Translations under genes and position numbers: made by a program | In this document: piece by piece, positions 1 through 7,935 of the stretch | Layout of the letters: the number at the start of each line of letters is the position of its first letter | Numbering within the stretch: the stretch's first letter is position 1 | The notes under the pieces: generated by a model | Told to the model about the DNA's origin: nothing | The model's database searches: none | Seen by the model: the letters and a program-made list of their open reading frames with translations, nothing else | NCBI RefSeq assembly: GCF_039645565.1 | Contig: NZ_CP147914.1 | Location: forward strand, 62,001 to 126,000 | Reading direction: 5' to 3' | Source: Sulfurimonas sp. HSL1-2 | Lineage (GTDB): Bacteria; Campylobacterota; Campylobacteria; Campylobacterales; Sulfurimonadaceae | Length of the DNA: 64,000 nt

Positions 1-15
1 GATACGCGTTTTCAT
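1..15 (-). CDS. 5' end of next gene of the uptake operon (partial)
   Basis: An ATG on the minus strand at 15-13 overlaps the TGA of the ABC ATPase gene in an ATGA arrangement, the same coupling used elsewhere in this operon. Only five codons (MKTRI) are inside the window, so nothing can be said of function. The only support is the overlap; a chance ATG cannot be excluded. Confidence 0.35.
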
Positions 16-800
16 GCGGAGGCCCTCCGGAAGTGCGGCAGGCACCAGTTCTTGTCGCGGTGCTCCACAATATCCGCCTCGACGCCGTAGACCCGGCGCA
101 GCATCTCGGGGGTGATGACGGCGTCGGGAACGCCTTCGTCGATCATGTGCCCGTCGTGCATGACGGCGACGCGGCTGGAGACGAGCAGGGCGTGGTCGGG
201 GTAGTGGGTCGTCTTGAGAAAAGTCTTCCCCTGGCCGGCCAGGTGTGCGATCATCTCCAGCAGCCGCATCTGGTTGCCGTAATCAAGCCCGGTGACCGGT
301 TCGTCCATGATGAAGGTGGAGACCTCCTGGGCCAGGGCGCGCGCCAGCAGTACCATCTGCTTCTGCCCGCCGCTGAGCTGCCCGAAGGGGCGGGAGGCCA
401 GGCCGTCGATGCCGACGGTCCGCAGCGCCTCCATGGCGACCTCGCGGTCACGTCGCCCCGGCTGGGCGAAGAAGCCGAGCTTCGCCGCCCGCCCCATCAT
501 GACCATCTCCTCGACCGTGTAGTTGAACGGGACGCTGTGGTACTGGGGGATGTAGGCGATATGCTGCGCGATCTGCCGGTGCGAGTAGTCTCCCAGGGGT
601 CTGTCCGCCAGCCGGATGTCGCCGCTGCCGCGCAGCAGGCCCAGCATCAGCCGGATCAGCGTGCTTTTGCCGCAGCCGTTGGGGCCCAGCAGGCTGACGA
701 CTTCGCCGGGGTAGAGGGCAAAGCTCATCTTTTTGAGCACCTGGTGTGCCGGGTAGGAGAAGGTGAGGTTTTTGACTTCGATGATCGGTTTCAGTTCCAT
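12..800 (-). CDS. ABC transporter ATP-binding protein, FecE/BtuD type
   Basis: Cytoplasmic ATPase of a metal-chelate importer. Of 262 residues, the Walker A GPNGCGKST is at about 39-47, the Q-loop at about 86, the LSGGQ signature at 142-146, Walker B FIMDEP at 163-168 and the switch His in TTHYPDHA near 199. It overlaps the permease gene upstream by 10 bases, and the binding protein and TonB receptor lie further up the same operon, so it should power import of the ligand delivered by that receptor. The FecE/FhuC/BtuD family handles iron siderophores, haem or cobalamin. Operon context (globin, TonB) favours iron or haem, but the substrate is not shown by the sequence. Confidence 0.93.
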   Translation of the reverse strand: MELKPIIEVKNLTFSYPAHQVLKKMSFALYPGEVVSLLGPNGCGKSTLIRLMLGLLRGSGDIRLADRPLGDYSHRQIAQHIAYIPQYHSVPFNYTVEEMVMMGRAAKLGFFAQPGRRDREVAMEALRTVGIDGLASRPFGQLSGGQKQMVLLARALAQEVSTFIMDEPVTGLDYGNQMRLLEMIAHLAGQGKTFLKTTHYPDHALLVSSRVAVMHDGHMIDEGVPDAVITPEMLRRVYGVEADIVEHRDKNWCLPHFRRASA

Positions 801-1807
801 GCGGACCTCGCGTGTTTGAGTACGATGATAAAGACGGGGATACCGATGAGCGAGGTGAGGATCCCGATGGGGATCTCCACGCTCATCGCCAGCCTCGAGA
901 CCGAATCGGCCAGGAGCAGAAACGCGGCTCCGGTGATGGCCGACAGCGGCATCAGCAGGGTGTGGGAAGGCCCGAAGGCCATCCGGACGATGTGGGGGAT
1001 GATGAGGCCGACCCAGCCGATGATCCCCGCCATGACGACGGAGAGCGCACTGGCCAGGGTGGCGAGCACGATGGCGATGAAGCGGATGCGCGCCACGTTG
1101 ATTCCCAGCGCGCGCGCCTCCTCATCGCCGAGGCTGAGCAGGTCGAAATAGCGCCCCAGCACGATCAGCCCGCCGATACCCAGCAGCATCGGGACGGCGG
1201 CGAGGGCGACCCCGTCCAGGTCCGCCATCGAGAGCGATCCCATCAGCCAGTAGACGATGGCGGGCAGGGTGCTGTAGGGGTCGGCGACGTATTTGACGAC
1301 GGAGAGCAGCGCCGTGAAGAGCGAACCGCTGATGACCCCGCCGAGCACGAGCATGATCGACGAGCGCCCGGCGCGGACCATGCTGCCGACCATCACGGCA
1401 AAACCGACGGCGACGAAACCGAAGACGAAGGCCAGCGCCTGCACGATCCACCACTGCTCGCTGACCAGCATCCCCAGCGCCGCGCCGAAGGAGGCCCCGG
1501 CGAGGACGCCCAGGATGCCCGGGGAGACGAGGGGGTTGACGAACATCGCCTGGAAGGCCGCGCCCGAGGTGGCGAGCGCCGCGCCGATGAGCATCGCCAG
1601 CAGGATGCGCGGCAGGCGGATCTGCACGATGATATTCTCCAGCAGCGCGTACTGCGGCAGGGCCTCGCCGCCGAAGAGCTTGTACTCCAGAAAGCCCGCA
1701 AGCGTCCGGGCGTCGACGGGGTACTGGCCCCACATCAGCGTCAGCGTGGCGACGAGCAGCAGCACAATGAGGGCTGCCGAGAGGGAGAGGGCGTAGCGGC
1801 GCTGCAT
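791..1807 (-). CDS. FecCD-family ABC transporter permease
   Basis: Inner-membrane permease of 338 residues, the usual length for BtuC/FecD/FhuB-half proteins, hydrophobic throughout with about ten predicted helices. The N-terminal segment with ARTLAGFLEY and the PRILLAMLIGAALATSGAAFQ stretch match the family pattern, as does the GWVGLIIPHIVRM loop near residue 265 that contacts the ATPase. Only one permease gene is present, so the channel would be a homodimer. Its ATG shares one base with the receptor stop codon (TGATG), implying translational coupling. Confidence 0.93.
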   Translation of the reverse strand: MQRRYALSLSAALIVLLLVATLTLMWGQYPVDARTLAGFLEYKLFGGEALPQYALLENIIVQIRLPRILLAMLIGAALATSGAAFQAMFVNPLVSPGILGVLAGASFGAALGMLVSEQWWIVQALAFVFGFVAVGFAVMVGSMVRAGRSSIMLVLGGVISGSLFTALLSVVKYVADPYSTLPAIVYWLMGSLSMADLDGVALAAVPMLLGIGGLIVLGRYFDLLSLGDEEARALGINVARIRFIAIVLATLASALSVVMAGIIGWVGLIIPHIVRMAFGPSHTLLMPLSAITGAAFLLLADSVSRLAMSVEIPIGILTSLIGIPVFIIVLKHARSAWN

Positions 1808-4044
1808 CAGAAGTTTACGGTCAGCGAGCCGAAGAGCTGCATCGGCGCGCCGGTCATGTAGGTCGATGAGGTTCCCGTCGTCGCCAGGACGTTGTCCGCG
1901 GAGATGATGGTCGCGATGTACTTCTCGTCGGTCAGGTTCGTACCGCTGAGGCGGAAGACGGCGCTTTTACTGCCGAGGAAGCCGTTGATGCGGTAGGCGA
2001 CGTCGAGGTCGAAGAGGGTGTAGGCGTCGACGGTCTGGCTGTTCTGCAGGTCGCCGTAGCGTTTGGAGGTGTAGCGCACGCTCGGGGTGATCATCCAGCC
2101 GCCGATGGTGTAGGAGAGCGCCGCCTTCGCCAGGACCTCCGGCGCGTCGGGGACCTGTTTGCCCTCGGTGTCGATCGTCGTCGTCGGCGAGCTTTTGAAG
2201 TCCTGCGTAAAGGCGTACTTGTTGTAGGAGAGTCCCGCGATGAACTCCAGCGATTCGCTGACCGGGCCCGAGGCGGAGAACTCCGCGCCGTAGCCCATCG
2301 CGTCGCCGACGTTGGCGGGATAGTTCACGCCGTATTCGGGGTCGTAGACGTTGGCCTGCTTGTTTTTGACGTAGGAGACGAAGAGTACCGGGTTCAGCGC
2401 GATACCGCCGACCATCGTCTTGTAGCCCAGGTCGATGTTGTCGGAGGTCTCGAGTTCGAGTTTGTTCCACAGCTGCTGCAGGGTCACGTTCTTGGAAACG
2501 AAGCTGGCCCGGTTCTTGATGTAGGTCGGGAAGAGGTTGACGTCGAAGCCGTAGGTCCGGGCATAGGAGACGTAGAGCGTATTGCGCTCATCGAAGCGGT
2601 AGCCGGCATAGAGCGACGGGATCCATGTATAGAAGGTCTTCGCCTTGACGCTGGCCCACGGATCGAGCGTTCCTTCCGCGATCGCCGTGTCGTAGTTCTG
2701 GCTCGTGTTGAGATCGGTGCCGAAGGTGTAGCTCTCGAGCGAGCCGATCTCGAAGCTCTGGTACTGGAGCCCGACGTTGTAGTCGAAGACGCCGAGGCTG
2801 CCGGAGAGCTCCGCGAAGGGGGCCTGGAGGGTGTGGTAGCCGGTTTTGGCCAGGGAGGCGTACCCGTCAAAGACGAGGTCGCCGCCGACGGACTTGTATT
2901 TGAGGCGGTCCGTCGGCGGTCCCGGAGGCTGCTGCTTGTGGTACCAGTAGCCCAGCGTCGTCTTGAGGGCCTTGGAGAAGCGGTGGGTGTAGTCGGCGAC
3001 GCCCCCGTAGAGGTCATGGTCGATCCGCCACTGGATGACGCGGTTTTTCGCGGGGTCCGCGTTGACGCTGGAGTTCCAGTACTCCCCTTTGTCCGTTTTG
3101 TAATAGGGTTTTAATGTCACCGTGTCATCTGCGCCCGGGCGGAACTGCAGGGTCGCCAGAGCGGCCGTCGTATCGAAGCTCTGCTTGTTCCAGTCGTAAT
3201 AATCGACGTCGTTGTTCGCCGTCGGCCGGGCCGCGGCGTAATCCTTGTCCCAGAAGCCCTCCAGGTCCTGGGTCTCAGTATAGGAGAGGGCGTAGTAGTT
3301 GTGGTGGTCGTCTTTGTTATAGATGACGTAGGCTTCCGCACTGAACATCTCCGAGGGGGTATAGGCGATCCCCGCCATGGCGTTGAAGCGTTCGAGGTCC
3401 CCGTCGCCTTTGTACTTGTCGTATCCGAGGTGGGAGATCGATCCGAAGAGGCGGACGTCCCCCATCTTCCCGCTGTCGAAGCGTCCGTAGGAGCGTGTAA
3501 AGCTGTCCGAACCGAACGACTGCGAAAGGATGGCATTCGTCTGCTGCCGCGGCGCGTTGACGTTCATGTCGACCTTGCCGATCAGGCTGGAGAAACCGAT
3601 GTTCTTTTCCGGCGGAAGGTACCCTTTGAGCAGGTCGATGGAGGCGACGTTCTCCATGTCGAGCATCTGTTTGCCCCCGCCGGGGTTGCCGGAGATCGGC
3701 ATACCGTCGATCATGTAGACGCCCCCCGGGCCGGACTGGGATTTGCCGCGGATGCGGATGGGGTCGTGGTAAGAGGGTTCGTTGGAGCCCGCCGTGTCGG
3801 CGGGGGTATAGTTGACCGAAGGGGAGTACTGGATGATCGTAAAGGGGTTCATGTTGGCCTGCGTCCCGAGGGTCGTGATGCTCTTTTTCTCGAAACGCTG
3901 GTCGGACCCGTTGACGTCGCCCAGGTAGAGGGTGTCGTCCAGGGCAGTGTCGGAGACGACGATGTGCTCGATATTGACGGGGCCGGCCCAGAGGGCGGAG
4001 GCGGCCATGACGGCGACGAGGGGGTAGGTGTAAGCGGGTTTCAA
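1807..4044 (-). CDS. TonB-dependent outer membrane receptor
   Basis: Outer-membrane beta-barrel with N-terminal plug, 745 residues. I start it at the TTG at 4044: it follows an AGGAG 7 bases upstream, overlaps the stop of the binding-protein gene (TTGA), and gives a proper signal peptide (LKPAYTYPLVAVMAASALWA). The open frame runs on to 4407 but that part is low-complexity Arg/Pro-rich shadow. A plug with RIRG and MIDGMPIS motifs lies at about 80-140, and the protein ends in Phe as outer-membrane barrels do. Ligand unknown; with the downstream FecCD/FecE importer, TonB and globin an iron chelate or haem is likely. I see no clear TonB box. Confidence 0.9.
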   Translation of the reverse strand: MKPAYTYPLVAVMAASALWAGPVNIEHIVVSDTALDDTLYLGDVNGSDQRFEKKSITTLGTQANMNPFTIIQYSPSVNYTPADTAGSNEPSYHDPIRIRGKSQSGPGGVYMIDGMPISGNPGGGKQMLDMENVASIDLLKGYLPPEKNIGFSSLIGKVDMNVNAPRQQTNAILSQSFGSDSFTRSYGRFDSGKMGDVRLFGSISHLGYDKYKGDGDLERFNAMAGIAYTPSEMFSAEAYVIYNKDDHHNYYALSYTETQDLEGFWDKDYAAARPTANNDVDYYDWNKQSFDTTAALATLQFRPGADDTVTLKPYYKTDKGEYWNSSVNADPAKNRVIQWRIDHDLYGGVADYTHRFSKALKTTLGYWYHKQQPPGPPTDRLKYKSVGGDLVFDGYASLAKTGYHTLQAPFAELSGSLGVFDYNVGLQYQSFEIGSLESYTFGTDLNTSQNYDTAIAEGTLDPWASVKAKTFYTWIPSLYAGYRFDERNTLYVSYARTYGFDVNLFPTYIKNRASFVSKNVTLQQLWNKLELETSDNIDLGYKTMVGGIALNPVLFVSYVKNKQANVYDPEYGVNYPANVGDAMGYGAEFSASGPVSESLEFIAGLSYNKYAFTQDFKSSPTTTIDTEGKQVPDAPEVLAKAALSYTIGGWMITPSVRYTSKRYGDLQNSQTVDAYTLFDLDVAYRINGFLGSKSAVFRLSGTNLTDEKYIATIISADNVLATTGTSSTYMTGAPMQLFGSLTVNF

Positions 4045-5045
4045 AGGGAATCTCCTAATAGCGTATTGATCTCGCGGGGACTCAGGTCGACGCCGAGAAA
4101 GAGTTTGTAGAAGGCGGCGACGCGCATTTTCAGGTCGACGTCGTACGCCTCCGGATGGAAGAGGGAGGCGAGCCACTGGATGCCGATGACGCGCATGAAA
4201 GAGGGCGGACGGTCGACCCAGTTGAACGGCACGGTCGGCACGAGGTAGATCCGCCCTGTTTTGACGGCGCGGAGCTGCTGCCACATCGGGTCTTCCACGA
4301 GGTCGCCGTAGACCATGGCATGCTGGACGATGATCACTTCCGGATCGTAGGCCAGCAGGGTCTCGAAGTTGATCTTCTCCAGTCCGCGCAGGTTGCTCTG
4401 GCGGCACTTATGGACGTTCTCGCCGCCGGCGAAGTTCATGGCGACGACGTGGAAGGAGGTGTCGCATTCGGTGGAGAGGCCGTCCAGCCCCTCGGCATAG
4501 TAATAGCGCATCGGTTTGGTGCCGGCCAGCGAGGCGTTGATCTCGGCAATGACCGTGCGGGTGTAATCGGCCAGTTGCCGGCCGCGTTCGCCTGCACCGA
4601 CGGCGTCGCCGACGCGCTCCATGGTATCGGGCATCGACGCGATCTGCCTAAAAGGCACCGTCAGCGTCGGGACGCCGAGTTTTTTGATCTGGTCGGTGAC
4701 GGTCTGTACGAGCATGTCGTCCTCCCAGATCAACACGAGGTCGGGGCGGGCGGCGACGAGGGTCTCGAGGTTGATGCGGCTGCCGCTGCCGTGGAACGAC
4801 CCGATGACGGGCAGCTCCAGGAAGTGTTGGTCGAGGTAGGCGGGATCGGCGCCGTTGAAGGGGTTCTTGGCCTTGAAGTTGAGGCCGATCATCTTGGCGG
4901 GTTCGAGGGCATAGAGCAGGTAGTTCATCGGCGGCGAGGAGCCGAAGACCCTGCTGACGGTTGCCTGGTCATCTTTCATATCGCTAAGCGCCTGGGGCAC
5001 CGAGACGAGCACCGATATGAAGAGGGTAAGCAGAAGTCTGTTCAT
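4041..5045 (-). CDS. Periplasmic metal-chelate binding protein (class III, BtuF/FepB type)
   Basis: Substrate-binding protein of the importer, 334 residues, with a signal peptide over about residues 1-20 and no lipobox. It has the two-lobed class III pattern: AARPDLVLIWEDD in the N lobe, and LAYDPEVIIVQHAMV and the terminal helix in the C lobe. Two Cys occur mid-protein (ECDTS and HKCRQ), perhaps a disulfide. Lying between tonB and the receptor gene in the same operon, it should carry the ligand from receptor to permease. Ligand class cannot be read from the sequence. Confidence 0.9.
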   Translation of the reverse strand: MNRLLLTLFISVLVSVPQALSDMKDDQATVSRVFGSSPPMNYLLYALEPAKMIGLNFKAKNPFNGADPAYLDQHFLELPVIGSFHGSGSRINLETLVAARPDLVLIWEDDMLVQTVTDQIKKLGVPTLTVPFRQIASMPDTMERVGDAVGAGERGRQLADYTRTVIAEINASLAGTKPMRYYYAEGLDGLSTECDTSFHVVAMNFAGGENVHKCRQSNLRGLEKINFETLLAYDPEVIIVQHAMVYGDLVEDPMWQQLRAVKTGRIYLVPTVPFNWVDRPPSFMRVIGIQWLASLFHPEAYDVDLKMRVAAFYKLFLGVDLSPREINTLLGDSL

Positions 5046-5054
5046 GGTGGATTC

Positions 5055-5861
5055 CTAAGAGTGTGAAAGTGAGAAGGTAATCGGGATCGTCAGATGGGTC
5101 AGCGATTCGAGAGAGGGAAAATCGCCGCTGAGATCCCATAGCGTTTGCAACGCTTTACGGTCCAGAACGGTACTGCCGCTGCTGCGCAAGACTTCTGCAG
5201 CAGCTACCGTACCGTCGGAAGCAAGTTTGAACGAGAGCGTCACCACCCCCTCGAGCCGCAGCCTTCTTGCGGCGGCGGGGTAGGTGATGGCGGATTCGAT
5301 CATGGCACGTATCCGTCCCAACACCGTTGCGTCCGGCCCGGTTGGGTCAGCTTTTTTGTTGTTGTTTGCAAGCGGTATAGCGCTTGACGCATTGTCTGGT
5401 GTGTGAGGAGAAGTTTCCGCGTGCGAGGCCGGAGCGACGGGCGGGGACGGAAGGGAGGCAAACGCCTCAGATAAAGACGCGTCGTCTGGCGCCTTTATCT
5501 CAGGGGTTTTTCGTTGGGGAATGGGCAGCATGACCGGGGCGGGTTTTGCGGTGACCGGCGACGGTTTCGGTGACGATTTCACCGTGGGGAGCGGGCGTGC
5601 AGCCGGTGTGGCGGGGAGGGGTTTCGCTTTCGGGGCGACGGCCGCTGCCGGTGACGCGGCACGCGGAGTATAGGCGGCAAGGGAGATCGCCACCGTCTGC
5701 CGTTCGGCTGCCGGTGCGGGCAGGACGGGGCGCGGCGCGTACAGGAACGCGCCCAGCAGTGCCCCGTGCATCAGTACGGAGGCGCCCATCGCCAGCAGGC
5801 GGTGACGGTGGCCGTTTTCATGTATCATATTTGATACAACGATAGGCGAAAGCGAATGCAT
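5055..5861 (-). CDS. tonB: TonB energy-transducing protein
   Basis: 268-residue TonB. One membrane anchor lies at about 24-45, followed by a Pro/Ala/Lys-rich periplasmic spanner (about 50-165) and a C-terminal TonB domain at about 185-268 with YPAAARRLRLEGVV and the DGTVAAAEVLRSSG pattern. It couples the inner-membrane proton motive force to the receptor encoded two genes downstream. The ATG at 5861 has GGAG 6 bases upstream, inside the end of the globin gene. A second Met at codon 12 is possible but has no ribosome site. No exbB/exbD lies in the window, so those must be elsewhere. Confidence 0.9.
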   Translation of the reverse strand: MHSLSPIVVSNMIHENGHRHRLLAMGASVLMHGALLGAFLYAPRPVLPAPAAERQTVAISLAAYTPRAASPAAAVAPKAKPLPATPAARPLPTVKSSPKPSPVTAKPAPVMLPIPQRKTPEIKAPDDASLSEAFASLPSPPVAPASHAETSPHTPDNASSAIPLANNNKKADPTGPDATVLGRIRAMIESAITYPAAARRLRLEGVVTLSFKLASDGTVAAAEVLRSSGSTVLDRKALQTLWDLSGDFPSLESLTHLTIPITFSLSHS

Positions 5862-5864
5862 CGT

Positions 5865-6437
5865 CTACTCCGCCGCCTTGCGCCCCGCGAGGGGTTCATA
5901 GGGATGGCGCGTGATGGGGGTGACCGTGGTGCGGCGGTTGATCATGCGGATGGAGAGGGCCTCGATCCACGCCCAGAACTCCCGGGCGTGTTCGGCGGGC
6001 ATGGCGCACTCCGCCATCGCCTTGCGGTACATCATTAGCCAGATATCACGGGCTTTCTCGTCAACGATGAGGTGCAGGTGGCGCATCCGAAGTGCGGGGT
6101 GGCCGTGGGCATCGCTGAAGGCTTTCGCACCGCCCAGCGCCTCGACGAAGAAGTCGGCGGCCTTTTCGGTGGCGGCGGCGAAGGCGCTGTCGTCGGCGGG
6201 GAACATCTCGCCCAGTACCGTCTTGCGCAGCAGTCCGTGGTGGTACCGCACGAGGGCGCGGATGTTCGGTTCGCCCCAAACGCGGTAGAGCGCATCGGAG
6301 GGAAAGGTGACTTCGGGATAGATAAAATCGATTTTCGCCTCGACGGTGCGCGGGGCGGCACCGGCCCCTTCAAACGGGCGGGTGCCGCACTGGTTAAAGC
6401 CGTGGATCGGCGTCCCCTCTTCGGTAAAGACGTTCAT
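5865..6437 (-). CDS. Truncated haemoglobin-like globin
   Basis: 190-residue cytoplasmic globin. The core resembles group II truncated haemoglobins: FPSDALYRVWGEPNIRALVRYHHGLL, FPADDSAFAAA, then HPALRMRHLHLIVDEKARDI with the probable proximal His at 120 or 122, followed by the ARDIWLMMY helix. It is longer than the usual 120-130 residue family members, with about 35 extra N-terminal and 40 extra C-terminal residues. It is the first gene of the uptake operon, 3 bases before tonB. Globins in Campylobacter handle NO and O2; as leader of a metal-uptake operon it might also serve haem handling, which is my inference. Confidence 0.82.
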   Translation of the reverse strand: MNVFTEEGTPIHGFNQCGTRPFEGAGAAPRTVEAKIDFIYPEVTFPSDALYRVWGEPNIRALVRYHHGLLRKTVLGEMFPADDSAFAAATEKAADFFVEALGGAKAFSDAHGHPALRMRHLHLIVDEKARDIWLMMYRKAMAECAMPAEHAREFWAWIEALSIRMINRRTTVTPITRHPYEPLAGRKAAE

Positions 6438-6734
6438 GTTCTCGCTCCATTATATTTTAAATGATATAACGATTTTTCAGCCATAGATGCAGCTGATATT
6501 CCATGCAAATCGGTACATTTTGCGTTGTTTTTGGAATGATATAACGAAAATGTCTTGTTTTGTCTTAAACGGTAGGACTTTTGTCATGCGAGGGCGGCAA
6601 ACCCTCCGGCCGGACAGCCGCATCGTGTCGGTACGCTTTGAAAGTACAAGGAGGCAGGGCACGTGGAGTGCCCCGGAAGCAATGGACTGTCCTGCAGGAA
6701 GGTTCTCCCGGGCGCGGGCCCGGAAGTGTGGGTG
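6438..6734. other. Intergenic region between the cytochrome and uptake operons
   Basis: About 300 bases without a credible gene. Besides the promoter and repeats at the left, it holds three GC-rich hairpins: CCGGGC/GCCCGG (6708-6723), GGGCAC/GTGCCC (6657-6673), and GAGGG/CCCTC around 6590-6607. None is followed by a T-run on the minus strand, so they are poor intrinsic terminators for the cytochrome operon, though they could form a structured 3' end. Short open frames here have no ribosome site. Confidence 0.5.
6449..6477 (-). promoter_or_regulatory. Promoter and putative operator of the uptake operon
   Basis: On the minus strand a perfect TATAAT (6454-6449) lies just before GGAGCGAGAAC and the globin ATG. 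The 17-base spacer upstream contains AATGATATAACGA (read on the plus strand, 6460-6472), and that 13-mer recurs exactly at 6535-6547. TTATAT (6450-6455) and ATATAA (6464-6469) also form a 6-base inverted repeat. A repressor binding here would block the promoter. Fur is the obvious candidate given the genes, but the sequence is not a textbook Fur box. Confidence 0.5.
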
Positions 6735-7925
6735 TCACGCGAAGCTGTTTTTGAAGACGGTGAACATGCCCCAGCCGAAATAGACCAGACACCACACGAT
6801 CAAAATAGCGAAGGTGGAGTTGGCCAGCCTGGTGACGAGGGCGTCTTTGCTGGCGTCGAAGACCCCTTCGGACTTTCCGGCCCTCCACGCCAGCGTCGCG
6901 ATGAACGCGACGCCGGTGAAGCCGAGGAAGACGAAGGTGAGCAGGAACATGACGACGGAGGGCCAGTCGATGTTCATCGGGTAGTCGTAGACGGAGTAGC
7001 CCAGGTCGCCCATGATCTGGAAGCGGATCAGCTCGCGCATGCCGGAGATCAGCAGGGCGACCACGACGAGCCAGAGGGTCGTCAGGTAGCTCCGCTTGAC
7101 GAAGTGGATCATCACGAGCAGGAGCAGCACGGAGACGACGATGGCAAGGGAGAGCGGGTTGAGCAGCAGCCCCTCCATAAACATCCAGACGACGAAGAGC
7201 GCGGCGCTCGCGAGCAGACCGATGGACGCGATAGTCGTGCCGAGGCTGCGGGCAAAGGCGATGTACTCCTTCGTGAAATCGTTGCGCGTGCTCAGGAAGT
7301 CGCTGTAGTTCTGCAGGAAAATGCCGACGACGGGGGCACTGAGCGAGACCATAAAGAGCAGCCGGACCGGATGCATGTGGAAGCTGAGCCCGGAGGTGTC
7401 GACGACGCCGCCCGGGGCATACCACCCCATCCACTCGTTGGGCTGGATGGACTCGACGGAGAAGACGTGCATCAGCACGCCGGCAAAGACGATGAACGCA
7501 AAGCTGACCAGGCCGATCGCTCTGCCCCCGCCTTTTTTATTGGCGTAGTAGAACCAGTAGAAGAGCATATAGCCGACGATCAATGCGTAGATGAACGCGA
7601 AGACCCAGATGCCCGAGAGGGCGTTGGTCACGTACCAGTTGGGGTCGTAGATGACCTGGGTAAAGAGCAGCGGGGCGATGCCCAGCAGGATGGCCAGCGA
7701 GATGCTGATCTTTCCGGTCTGGATCATGTGCGCTGTCAGGAGCTTCCAGTCGGCGCTCCTTTTCTGTTTTCCGCTGCCCGCAAGCGAGAGCGTGATGCTG
7801 CCGATGGCGAGCAGGACAAAGGCGGCGTGCAGCGCCCACGTCAGGACGTAGAGCGCCTGAAAGACGACGGGGTAGAACGGGACCCCCGCGGGGTCGCGGA
7901 GGGTATTTAACAGTGTAGCATCCAT
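6735..7925 (-). CDS. Cytochrome bd-like membrane subunit II (CydA-related paralogue)
   Basis: 396-residue integral membrane protein of about ten helices. I start at the ATG at 7925 because AGGAG lies 6 bases upstream; the ATG at 7931 is too close to it. It lacks clear CydB motifs and instead looks like a diverged copy of the neighbouring CydA-like subunit. ALHAAFVLLAIGSITLSLAG (His33) matches the neighbour's TIHILASHTSVGAALLFAFL, and FHMHPVRLLFMVSLSAPVVG (about 181-200) matches PHMFLRIGFMIMMAGVIGLI. The two acidic residues typical of CydA helix 3 are not retained. It lies 10 bases after subunit I, so the two should form one complex. Confidence 0.75.
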   Translation of the reverse strand: MDATLLNTLRDPAGVPFYPVVFQALYVLTWALHAAFVLLAIGSITLSLAGSGKQKRSADWKLLTAHMIQTGKISISLAILLGIAPLLFTQVIYDPNWYVTNALSGIWVFAFIYALIVGYMLFYWFYYANKKGGGRAIGLVSFAFIVFAGVLMHVFSVESIQPNEWMGWYAPGGVVDTSGLSFHMHPVRLLFMVSLSAPVVGIFLQNYSDFLSTRNDFTKEYIAFARSLGTTIASIGLLASAALFVVWMFMEGLLLNPLSLAIVVSVLLLLVMIHFVKRSYLTTLWLVVVALLISGMRELIRFQIMGDLGYSVYDYPMNIDWPSVVMFLLTFVFLGFTGVAFIATLAWRAGKSEGVFDASKDALVTRLANSTFAILIVWCLVYFGWGMFTVFKNSFA

Positions 7926-7935
7926 AGGCATCTCC

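Noticed and set aside
33..1151. Long plus-strand open frame over the ABC genes
   Set aside because: It is antisense shadow from GC-rich codons, with low-complexity Asp/Gln/Val composition; many similar frames in the window were left out.
4045..4407. N-terminal extension of the first TonB receptor
   Set aside because: The stretch is Arg/Pro-rich shadow of the binding-protein gene; the TTG at 4044 has a ribosome site and a signal peptide.
5821..5838. Inverted repeat TGTATCA-TATT-TGATACA
   Set aside because: It lies in codons 8-14 of tonB, whose start is well supported, so an operator role is unlikely although the symmetry is perfect.
6477..6662. 61-residue open frame before the globin gene
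   Set aside because: No ribosome site, and it runs through the promoter and the repeats.
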